DNA of 64,000 bases. Source: DATARH01 sp963712835 (GTDB taxonomy: Bacteria > Pseudomonadota > Alphaproteobacteria > ATCC43930 > CGMCC-115725). Below, piece by piece: positions 51,441 to 58,718 of this stretch. How positions within the stretch are numbered: the first letter of the stretch is position 1; each line of letters starts with the position of its first letter. The stretch is from positions 248,001 to 312,000 of the forward strand of contig CAVQJJ010000011.1 of NCBI GenBank assembly GCA_963712835.1, in the 5' to 3' direction. A program made the translations under genes and the position numbers. The notes beneath the pieces are model-generated. The model saw nothing but the letters and a program-made list of their open reading frames with translations. It did not search any database and was not told the origin of the DNA.

Positions 51441-52928
51441 TCAGAATCGCGGCAAATCGGGATGCGGCAGCGCGCCGTGATGGACGTGCAGCCGGCCCAA
51501 TTCGGCGCAGCGGTGCAGCTCGGGAAAGACCTTGCCGGGATTGAGCAGCCCGTCCGGGTCGAACGCGCATTTGAGCCGTTCCTGGTGCGCGAGGTCGGTC
51601 TCGTCGAACATCGTGCCCATCAGGTCGCGTTTTTCGACCCCGACCCCGTGTTCGCCGGTCAGAACCCCGCCAACCTCAACACATAGCTTGAGTATGTCGG
51701 CGCCGAATTCCTCGGCGCGCTCGATCTCGCCCGGCGCGTTGGCGTCGTAGAGGATGAGCGGGTGGAGATTGCCGTCGCCGGCGTGGAACACATTAGCGAC
51801 TCGCAGCCCGTGCGCCTCGGAGAGCCGCGAAATCTCGCGCAGCACTTCCGCCAAACGCCCGCGCGGGATCGTCCCGTCCATGCAGTAATAGTCGGGTGAG
51901 ATTCGCCCCACGGCGGGGAAGGCCGCCTTGCGCCCGGCCCAGAACCTCAGCCGCTCCGCCTCATCGCGGCTGACCTTGAGCGAAACGGCGCGGTTTTCTT
52001 TCGCCAGCTGCTCCACGATTCCGAGCAGGTAATCGACCTCGACCGCCGGCCCGTCGAGCTCGACGATCAGCAGGGCCTCGACATCGAGCGGATAGCCGGC
52101 CTGCGCATAGGCCTCGGAGGCGTGGATCGCCGGCCGATCCATCATCTCCATGCCGCCGGGAATGATGCCGGCGCCGATGATCGCGGCGACGCAATTGCCG
52201 GCGTCCTCGGTGCGCGCGAAGCCCACCAGCACCGCGCGCGCGGTCGGCGGCTTCTTGAGGATGCGGACCGTCACCTCGGTGACGACCCCGAGCAGCCCCT
52301 CCGACCCGGTCATCACGCCCAGGAAGTCATAGCCCTCGGCGTCGAGATGCTTGCCGCCGACACGAAGCACCTCGCCATCGATGGTGACGATCTCGATGCC
52401 GAGCAGGTTGTTGGTCGTCAGGCCGTATTTGAGGCAATGCACGCCGCCCGAATTCTCCGCGACATTGCCGCCGATCGTGCAGGCGATCTGGCTCGACGGG
52501 TCGGGCGCGTAATAGAAGCCGGCGGCCTCGACCGCTTGGCTGATCCCCAGATTAGTGACCCCCGGCTGCACCACCGCACAGCGATTGGCGTAATCAATCT
52601 CAATAATCTTGTTGAATTTTGCCATGCCGAGCAGCACGCCGTCGGCGAGCGGCAAGGCGCCGCCGGACAATGACGTCCCGGCCCCGCGCGGCACCACCTT
52701 GATCCCCCCGTCCTTGCAATAGCGCATGATCGCCGCGACCTCGCCGACGGTCGACGGCAGCACCGCGACGAGCGGCGGCTGGCGATAGGCGGTAAGCCCG
52801 TCGCTCTCATAGGCGCGCCGCGCCGGCTCCGCCTCGATGACCGCGCCGGGCACCACGATGCGACGCAGCGCCGCGGCGATCTCCGCGCGCCGCGCGATCA
52901 CCCCGGCATCGGGCGTCGGCATTTCCAT
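51441..52928 (-). CDS. glcD: glycolate oxidase FAD-linked subunit GlcD
   Basis: A 495-residue FAD-linked oxidase. The PCMH domain has VVPRGAGTSLSGGALPLADGV and IACTIGGNVAENSGGVHCLKYG. The C-terminal FAD-oxidase domain has VFHAGDGNLHPLILYD, with the family His residues, and LTGEHGVGVEKRDLM. It is the catalytic glycolate dehydrogenase subunit and first gene of glcD-glcE-glcF. No glcB, glcC or glcG is nearby, so regulation is not visible. A repeat of the same family as in the operon lies 10 bases upstream. Confidence 0.95.
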   Translation of the reverse strand: MEMPTPDAGVIARRAEIAAALRRIVVPGAVIEAEPARRAYESDGLTAYRQPPLVAVLPSTVGEVAAIMRYCKDGGIKVVPRGAGTSLSGGALPLADGVLLGMAKFNKIIEIDYANRCAVVQPGVTNLGISQAVEAAGFYYAPDPSSQIACTIGGNVAENSGGVHCLKYGLTTNNLLGIEIVTIDGEVLRVGGKHLDAEGYDFLGVMTGSEGLLGVVTEVTVRILKKPPTARAVLVGFARTEDAGNCVAAIIGAGIIPGGMEMMDRPAIHASEAYAQAGYPLDVEALLIVELDGPAVEVDYLLGIVEQLAKENRAVSLKVSRDEAERLRFWAGRKAAFPAVGRISPDYYCMDGTIPRGRLAEVLREISRLSEAHGLRVANVFHAGDGNLHPLILYDANAPGEIERAEEFGADILKLCVEVGGVLTGEHGVGVEKRDLMGTMFDETDLAHQERLKCAFDPDGLLNPGKVFPELHRCAELGRLHVHHGALPHPDLPRF

Positions 52929-52938
52929 GGGCAGAGTC

Positions 52939-53026
52939 TGTCATCGCGAGCGCAGCGAAGCAATCTCTCGCCGACAGACTTCATTAGACGGAGATTGCGT
53001 CGGCGCGTTCCGCGCCTTGCAATGAC
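52939..53026. repeat. dispersed palindromic repeat, CATTGCGAG type, upstream of glcD
   Basis: It opens TGTCATCGCGAGCGCAGCG and closes CCTTGCAATGACG, the inverse of the opening. It lies between rpmJ and glcD, both on the minus strand, so the glcD promoter must be inside or very near it. Confidence 0.7.
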
Positions 53027-53035
53027 GCTAGCGCG

Positions 53036-53161
53036 TCAGCCCTGGCGCGCCTTGAAGCGCGGGTTCGCCTTGTTGATGACGAAGACGCGCCCGCGGCGGC
53101 GCACGACCCGGCAGTTCTTGTCGCGCTTTTTCAGCGACTTCAGCGAATTGACGATCTTCAT
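53036..53161 (-). CDS. rpmJ: 50S ribosomal protein L36
   Basis: A 41-residue protein starting MKIVNSLKSLKKRDKNCRVV and ending with KANPRFKARQG. It is basic and matches the C-minus, longer L36 form common in alphaproteobacteria: one Cys remains of the four of the zinc-binding type. GAGGAAG lies before ATG 53161. It is a late-assembling protein of the large ribosomal subunit. The gene stands alone, away from any ribosomal operon, as is usual for this form. Confidence 0.95.
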   Translation of the reverse strand: MKIVNSLKSLKKRDKNCRVVRRRGRVFVINKANPRFKARQG

Positions 53162-53335
53162 CGGCCGGCTTCCTCGGGCAAGGCGCGGAACATAGGGAGG
53201 GGCAGACGCAATGTCAAATCCGGGACCACACAGGTCGGCGCGCTCTGCGAATATGGCATCCGCGATATCGACATGCCGGCGACGTCGTTAGAGTGTGGCA
53301 GCCTGTCCAGGCCGCACGACACGAGGGCGCGCGCG

Positions 53336-54271
53336 ATGAAGTTCGGCATTCATAACCCGTCTTGGGTGTACGACGGCGACCCGTTCGAAGGACTGAAGAC
53401 CAAAGCGCAATGGGCCGAGAACCACGGCTTCGCGTGGTTTTCGGTGATGGATCACCTGATCCAGATCCCCGGCGTCGGCGCGGCCGACGAGCCGTTCATC
53501 GAGGGTTGGACCGCGCTGTCGGCGCTCGCTGCGGTGACCGGCCGCATCCGCCTCGCGACGCTCGCCACCTCGGTCGGCTATCGCAATCCCGCGCTTCTCG
53601 CAAAGATCGCCGCCGGTGTCGACCAGATCAGCCGGGGTCGGCTGACGCTCGGCATCGGCGCCGGCTATTTCGAGACCGAGTACCGGCAATATGGCTGGGA
53701 ATTCCCCGATCGACCGGCTGTGCGCATCCGCCAGATGGAAGAGGCAGTGCGGCTGATCTTCGCGATGTGGACCGAGCCCCGTGCGACGTTCCACGGCCGC
53801 TATTTCCATGTCGAGGACGCGATCCTCGAACCCAAGCCGGTGCAGAAGCCGCGACCGCCGGTGATGATCGCCGGCGGCGGCGAGCAGTTGACCTTGCGCA
53901 CGGTCGCCCGGCTCGGCGACCTGTGCAATGTCGGCGGCGATGTCGATGCCGTGCGGCACAAATTCGATGTACTGCGCCGGCATTGCGACGCGGCGGGGCG
54001 CGATTACGGCACGATCGAGAAGACCCACAATAACAGCTGGCTCCTGGCGCGCGATGCGGCGGGGCTCGCCGCGAAGCGCGAGCGCCTGTCGGCGCGCGGT
54101 CCGCTGCGCGGCTTTGTCGGGACCGTTTCGGAGGCCATCGACCTGATCGGCCGCTATCGCGACGCCGGCGTCGATCTGCTGATCAACAGCGACTACCGCA
54201 ACGACCGCGAAACCCACGAGCTGATGGCGTCCGATGTGATGCCGCATTTCGCCGGACGGAGAAGATCATGA
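53336..54271 (+). CDS. LLM class F420- or flavin-dependent oxidoreductase
   Basis: About 311 residues from ATG 53336 (MKFGIHNPSWVYDGDPFEGLK). The luciferase-like barrel shows HGFAWFSVMDHLIQIPGVG, TLATSVGYRNPALLAKIAAGVDQISRGRLTLGIGAGYFETEY and PPVMIAGGGEQLTLRTVA. The TIGR03560-like pattern suggests F420 use, but cofactor cannot be fixed by eye. It is different in family from the LLM gene at 44897. A 65-residue protein is coupled to it by ATGA. Confidence 0.88.
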   Translation: MKFGIHNPSWVYDGDPFEGLKTKAQWAENHGFAWFSVMDHLIQIPGVGAADEPFIEGWTALSALAAVTGRIRLATLATSVGYRNPALLAKIAAGVDQISRGRLTLGIGAGYFETEYRQYGWEFPDRPAVRIRQMEEAVRLIFAMWTEPRATFHGRYFHVEDAILEPKPVQKPRPPVMIAGGGEQLTLRTVARLGDLCNVGGDVDAVRHKFDVLRRHCDAAGRDYGTIEKTHNNSWLLARDAAGLAAKRERLSARGPLRGFVGTVSEAIDLIGRYRDAGVDLLINSDYRNDRETHELMASDVMPHFAGRRRS

Positions 54272-54465
54272 GCCGCGTTCGCGCCGCCGACGATTTCGAT
54301 GCCATTCGGCTTCGCCTGGAAGAGCTGCGCCGCGAGCGCGAGCAGAAATTCGGCGGAGAACCGATCGTGGAGCGGCCGATCCGCGAGCCGGACGCGGTTG
54401 CCCACGTGCCGCGCCATATCGTCAAACGCTATTTTGCCGAAAACCGCCGCGTGTCGTCGCGTTAA
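54268..54465 (+). CDS. small conserved-looking protein, function unknown
   Basis: A 65-residue, highly charged protein (RLRLEELRREREQKFGGEPI, then HVPRHIVKRYFAENRRVSSR). The ATG overlaps the TGA of the LLM gene, so it is translationally coupled. It is predicted to be mostly helical with no membrane segment. I do not recognise the family. Confidence 0.6.
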   Translation: MSRVRAADDFDAIRLRLEELRREREQKFGGEPIVERPIREPDAVAHVPRHIVKRYFAENRRVSSR

Positions 54466-54473
54466 GCCCTCGG

Positions 54474-54953
54474 TCAACCGGCCGCGGGCTTAAAGTTCAT
54501 CGCCACGCCATTCATGCAATAGCGCAAGCCTGTCGGCTTCGGCCCGTCGTTGAAGACGTGGCCGAGATGACCGCCGCACCGGCTGCAATGGACCGCGGTT
54601 CGCACCAGGAACAGCGATTTGTCCTCGGTCGTACCGACGGCCCCGTCCAGCGGCGCCCAGAAGCTCGGCCAGCCGGTATGGCTCTCGAACTTGGTGGCGG
54701 AAGAAAACAGGTCGCGAGCGCAGCCAGCGCAAGTGAAGACACCGACGCGGTGCTCGTTGAGGAGCGGACTGCTGCCCGGTGCCTCCGTTCCGTTCTGGCG
54801 CAGCACCGCGTATTGCGCCGGGATCAGCAGCGCTCGCCACTCGGCGTCGGTGTGGGTGATTTCGAATGTTGCAGCTGCGGCCCATTTCGACGCCACGGCT
54901 GCGGCGAGGCCGATCGCCGTTCCGGCCAATAAGGAGCGCCTGGTCATCATCAT
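54474..54953 (-). CDS. msrB: peptide-methionine (R)-S-oxide reductase MsrB with Tat-type signal
   Basis: A 159-residue MsrB with an N-terminal twin-Arg signal (TRRSLLAGTAIGLAAAVA), which implies export. The zinc Cys pairs are CAGC (75, 78) and CSRC (123, 126). The catalytic Cys146 is in RYCMNGVAMNF, and HTGWPSFW is the substrate-binding block. It reduces methionine-R-sulfoxide, here in the periplasm. Periplasmic reduction needs an electron donor, and none is encoded beside it. ATG 54950 or 54947 are alternative starts. Confidence 0.93.
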   Translation of the reverse strand: MMMTRRSLLAGTAIGLAAAVASKWAAAATFEITHTDAEWRALLIPAQYAVLRQNGTEAPGSSPLLNEHRVGVFTCAGCARDLFSSATKFESHTGWPSFWAPLDGAVGTTEDKSLFLVRTAVHCSRCGGHLGHVFNDGPKPTGLRYCMNGVAMNFKPAAG

Positions 54954-55198
54954 CGTCCGCCTCGCGTCGGCAGCGTACCGATCAATATGGTGCCGGAGCG
55001 GAGGCGCGCATCGCGTCAGCGTTCACTTGCTGGTGAGCGTCACATAGCCGCATCGCTTGAACACCGCTGTCACCGTTGGCGATCACGGATAATCGAGAAA
55101 TTTCGCCGTGTCGGGGATTAGGCTTGGCGCTCAACTTGCTATACCCATCGAGATATAGCGATCATGAAGCATAATCAAGGCGTGAGCAACGCTTCCCC

Positions 55199-56122
55199 TC
55201 AGTCGCTGGATAAAAACCGCATCAGCGTCTTGCCGACGACCGCGAGCTTCTCGGCGGAGCATTTGTCGAGCGTGTCGTGGGTCGTGTTGAACCAGGGGGC
55301 GTAGTCGAAATCGATCGTCAGGAAGGCGGGAATGCCGACGCTGGCAAGCGAATCCTGGTCATCGCTGATCGGCCCGATGGTCTTGCCGAGCTTAAAGACG
55401 CGCGGATCGACATCCCAACCGATATTCCAGAACTTCGTGACCTCGGGCTTGGCGTATTCGAGCGAGGCGGCCTCCCGGTAAAGCGTCAATTCGCGCCAAC
55501 ACACCATGTCGAAGATCGCCGCCCAACGGGGCGGGTCGTTCGGGTAGAACTCCTTGAGGTGCTTGGCGAAATACGGCGAGCCGAGGGGATGGAAATTGGG
55601 ATCCCCGGCACCGAGGGATAGTGGCCCCTCCTCGCCGTCGAAGAACACGAAATCGATGCCGTGCGCCGGTGGTTGACCGGCGTGCGCGAGGCTCCGCGCG
55701 GTCTCCAGCAGCAGCGCGACGCCGGAAGCGGAATTGTTGGCGCCCGGCATCGGCGCGTCGGGGCTGATCGGGTCGCGGTAGGCGCGAATGATGCTGTCGT
55801 AGTGGGTGCCGAGCAACACCCGGTCTTTCCGATTGGGCAGGTAGCGCCCGACGATATTGGTGAGCTGGAGCGTCCGGCCGTCCGGCTCCCGATCCTCCCA
55901 GCTCTGCAGCGAGACCGCGATGCCGAGATCGCGCAGCTGTTGGGCGACCCAGTCGATCGTCGACCGGTGGCCCGGTGTGCCGGGCGAGCGCACGCCAAAC
56001 GACAGCTGCTTCCCGATGTCCCCCAGCGCCCGTGTCCCGTCCCAGGAATCGGACGCGGGCGCCGCTGCCGCGACCACCGAGCAAAGCGCCATCGCGCCGA
56101 GCAAGGTCAGACAAAAGCGCAT
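55199..56122 (-). CDS. M28 family peptidase (glutaminyl-cyclotransferase-like)
   Basis: About 307 residues from ATG 56122, where a signal peptide starts (RFCLTLLGAMALCSVVAAAA). The metal residues are in LLGTHYDS, PGANNSASGVALLLE (Asp replaced by Asn at the usual bridging position), FFDGEEGP, DDQDSLASVGIPAF and WFNTTHDTLDKC. The pattern is nearest the M28 peptidase/glutaminyl cyclase branch. It is exported. ANNSASG in place of the common ANDGASG needs checking, because the Asp normally bridges two zinc ions in peptidases while cyclases keep one zinc. It is 5 bases after the MFS-like gene. Confidence 0.82.
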   Translation of the reverse strand: MRFCLTLLGAMALCSVVAAAAPASDSWDGTRALGDIGKQLSFGVRSPGTPGHRSTIDWVAQQLRDLGIAVSLQSWEDREPDGRTLQLTNIVGRYLPNRKDRVLLGTHYDSIIRAYRDPISPDAPMPGANNSASGVALLLETARSLAHAGQPPAHGIDFVFFDGEEGPLSLGAGDPNFHPLGSPYFAKHLKEFYPNDPPRWAAIFDMVCWRELTLYREAASLEYAKPEVTKFWNIGWDVDPRVFKLGKTIGPISDDQDSLASVGIPAFLTIDFDYAPWFNTTHDTLDKCSAEKLAVVGKTLMRFLSSD

Positions 56123-56127
56123 CGCCG

Positions 56128-56730
56128 CTACCCCCTCCGCTCGTGCAGCAACGCCATCCCCAGCGCCGAAAACCCCAGCAGCCCGGCAAAGAGATAGGTA
56201 ATAGCGCGCGAGCCGATCGTCGGGATCAATGCAAAGGTCGTGGTCAGGGTGCCGCACACGCTGCCGAGCGTCGAGATGCCGTAGATCAGTCCAGCCCATC
56301 GCCCGGCCTCGTCGGTCGAGCGGATGATGAGCCGGAGCGACACCGGCGAGAACATCCCCAGCAGCGACATCGGGATTAAGAGCAGCGCCGATGAGGCGGT
56401 AATGATTCCCGCCGGGCCGTCGCCGATGCGGCGGAGAATTTCGTCAATCACGTCGTCCGCCGCCGCCGGGATCAGCGCGAGGTAGATCGCCGAGACGGCA
56501 ATCGCCGAAGCGATCACCAGCGGCGACGGGAAACGGTCGACCACCGCGCCGCCGGCAAAATAGCCGATCGCCAGCGCCAAGAGGATGGTCGAGATCAGCC
56601 CCGCCCAGGTGCCGATACCACCGCCGAAATAGGGGTAGAGGTAGCGGCTGCCAAGCATCTCGAAGCCCATCAGCACGCCGCCGACAACGAAGGCATTGAG
56701 GCAAATCCAGGCGGGGCGCCAGAAGGCCAT
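56128..56730 (-). CDS. MFS-like membrane half of a spermidine-synthase-type system
   Basis: A 200-residue integral membrane protein with about six helices. FVVGGVLMGFEMLGSRYLYPYFGGGIGTWAGLIS and YGISTLGSVCGTLTTTFALIPTIG match the membrane part of fused MFS/spermidine synthase proteins. The soluble part is coded separately just upstream in transcription order, 14 bases away. A split into two genes is common in this family. The function is unknown, with transport or modification of a small amine or lipid possible. Confidence 0.82.
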   Translation of the reverse strand: MAFWRPAWICLNAFVVGGVLMGFEMLGSRYLYPYFGGGIGTWAGLISTILLALAIGYFAGGAVVDRFPSPLVIASAIAVSAIYLALIPAAADDVIDEILRRIGDGPAGIITASSALLLIPMSLLGMFSPVSLRLIIRSTDEAGRWAGLIYGISTLGSVCGTLTTTFALIPTIGSRAITYLFAGLLGFSALGMALLHERRG

Positions 56731-56744
56731 GTCGTCTTATTCGC

Positions 56745-57692
56745 CTATTCGCCGGGCAGTTTTTCGTTGTGACGCTCGATCGCCTTCAACGCCTCGACCG
56801 GTGCGAAATCGTCGGTCAGTATCGGCGCGTCCGGGCTCATCGGGCCGATCTCGGGCGGAAAGCGCTTGCGCGCCGCGAGCAACGTCGGCAAGTCGTAGCG
56901 AAAGTTATACTTGGTCTGCCGCTCCGCGGCGATTTTGGCCAGCTCGTCCTGCGTCTGGAACTTGCCGGGGTAGGCGACGGTCACGACATTGCCTTGCGCC
57001 GAATAGAACTCGATCTGCGGAAAGACCGAATGGATGGTCTTGACCGCGGAATCGAACAGCATCGTCGTCGGCTCGACATTCTGCGCGACGACACCGCCAT
57101 CGGTGAGGTGGTCCTTGACCAGCTGGTAGAACTGCTGCGTCAACAGGTGAAACGGCACGAAAGGCCCGCGATAGGCGTCGATCAGGATGATGTCGTAATG
57201 GTCCTTGGAGTCGGCGAGGAACAGCCGGCCGTCCTTGACGACCTGCTTGAAATGGTCGTCGTCCTTGACGCCGAAATACTTCTTCGCCAGCTCGACCACG
57301 GCGGGATCGAGCTCGACCGAGGTGATCTGCGTGTCGGGCAGGTAACGGTGCAGGTATGACGCCGTGGTGCCGCCGCCAAAGCCGATTTCGAGAATGGAAT
57401 CGAGGTGCGGCGGGTACATCACCGTCGCCGTCATCATCTGCGTGTACCTGACCGGCAGCCCGCCCGGATCGGCTGTGTCGTAGATGCTCTCGGTGTAGAG
57501 CTTGCGGTTCTGCCCGAACGTCATGCTGATGTCCGGGCCGTCTTGGTAGACGTAAATGTTGTTGTAGAGCGATTCCTTCGATTCGAGGAGCTTGCGGTCG
57601 CCGCCCTGCGCATGAAGGACCGGCGTCAGCGGCAGCACCGCAAGCGCCGCCGCGCCCAGCAGCGTCAACAGGCTCGACCGGTTCTTGCGCAT
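56745..57692 (-). CDS. spermidine synthase-like protein with an N-terminal signal
   Basis: About 315 residues from ATG 57692; the frame stays open to 58229, but that stretch lies across the divergent dioxygenase. The N-terminus (RSSLLTLLGAAALAVLPLTPVLHA) reads as a signal peptide or anchor. The spermidine synthase fold follows: SILEIGFGGGTTASYLHRYLPD, TSVELDPAVVELAKKYFG and YDIILIDAYRGPFVPFHLL. The usual Asp of the aminopropyl-transferase site is in LIDAY. An exported synthase would lack SAM-type substrates, so the signal or the chemistry may differ from the classic enzyme. Confidence 0.83.
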   Translation of the reverse strand: MRKNRSSLLTLLGAAALAVLPLTPVLHAQGGDRKLLESKESLYNNIYVYQDGPDISMTFGQNRKLYTESIYDTADPGGLPVRYTQMMTATVMYPPHLDSILEIGFGGGTTASYLHRYLPDTQITSVELDPAVVELAKKYFGVKDDDHFKQVVKDGRLFLADSKDHYDIILIDAYRGPFVPFHLLTQQFYQLVKDHLTDGGVVAQNVEPTTMLFDSAVKTIHSVFPQIEFYSAQGNVVTVAYPGKFQTQDELAKIAAERQTKYNFRYDLPTLLAARKRFPPEIGPMSPDAPILTDDFAPVEALKAIERHNEKLPGE

Positions 57693-57860
57693 GGGGTCTC
57701 GGCTCGTTGCTAGGGCGGCTGACTCGGGCGGCCCGGCCTCATACAAGCCCGGCAAAGCGCCGGCAATAGCGCTCGCGCGCCCCAGGCATCGCTGCGGCGA
57801 AATTGACTCGCTCATGGCCACGTCCGCAGAATGCGGCAACATCGATCGAGGAGGAGCGTC

Positions 57861-58718
57861 ATGGCAGCCGTTCGCGAACTTCGTCCCTTGGGTGAGACGC
57901 TCGGCGCCGAGGCGCTCGGAATCGACCTGGCGCAGCCGCTCGACGCCGAGACGTTTGCCTGGATCGAGGACGCCTTTGCCGAGCACCCGGTGCTGGTGTT
58001 CCGCGAGCAGAACCTCGGGCCGGCGGAGCTGGCGGCGTTCGGCCGGCGCTTCGGCCGGCCGAAAATCCATTCGCTCGTCGATTACCGCCATGCCGAGCAC
58101 CCGGAAGTCTCGTGGCTCACCAATGTCGACCAGGACGGCAAGATCGACTGGTTCGGCGTCAAACGCGCGACCGACTGGCACACCGACAGCCCCTATGAAG
58201 ATGTGCCGCCACGCCTCGCGATTTTGCACGCGAAGGAAGTGCCGTCGTCAAAGGGCGGCACGATGTTCGCGGACATGCGCGCCGCCTATGACGCGCTCGG
58301 CGAAGGGATGAAGACACGGCTCGCCGGGATGACCGGGCTGCACGGAAGGCACGACGGCCCTTATGGCGTACGGCTCTACGAGGGCGACCCGGAGCAGAAC
58401 CTCGATCGCAAATACACCGAGAAGGCGCGGCCGGCGGTCATCAGTCACATGGTCACGGGCAGGCCGATCCTCTTCGTCAACCCGCTGCACACGCACGGCT
58501 TCGAAGGCATGGGCAAGAATGAGGCCTGGGCGCTGATCGAGGAGCTCGCTGAGCACTCGACGCAGGACCGCTTCGTCTACTATCACAACTGGCGCGTCGG
58601 CGATTTGCTGATCTGGGACGAGCAGGCGACGATGCACCGCGGCGCGGGCGACTATGAGCCCTCCGAGCGGCGCGTCATGTTGCGCACGATCGTCTATCCG
58701 GACGTCTCCCCGAACTAG
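57861..58718 (+). CDS. TauD/TfdA family dioxygenase (copy 2)
   Basis: About 285 residues from ATG 57861, with GAGGAGG seven bases upstream. The iron motif is WHTDSPYED (HxD), the distal His is in QATMHRGAGD, and RRVMLRTIV gives the 2-oxoglutarate Arg. It is closer to TfdA-like members (REQNLGPAELAAFGRRFG) and is clearly a paralogue of the 37952 copy. The substrate is unknown. Its stop overlaps the end of the convergent helicase gene by 3 bases. Confidence 0.9.
   Translation: MAAVRELRPLGETLGAEALGIDLAQPLDAETFAWIEDAFAEHPVLVFREQNLGPAELAAFGRRFGRPKIHSLVDYRHAEHPEVSWLTNVDQDGKIDWFGVKRATDWHTDSPYEDVPPRLAILHAKEVPSSKGGTMFADMRAAYDALGEGMKTRLAGMTGLHGRHDGPYGVRLYEGDPEQNLDRKYTEKARPAVISHMVTGRPILFVNPLHTHGFEGMGKNEAWALIEELAEHSTQDRFVYYHNWRVGDLLIWDEQATMHRGAGDYEPSERRVMLRTIVYPDVSPN

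Noticed and set aside
49813..51480. 555-codon plus-strand open frame opposite glcE and glcF
   Set aside because: Shadow of the conserved minus-strand genes; low-complexity Arg-rich translation.
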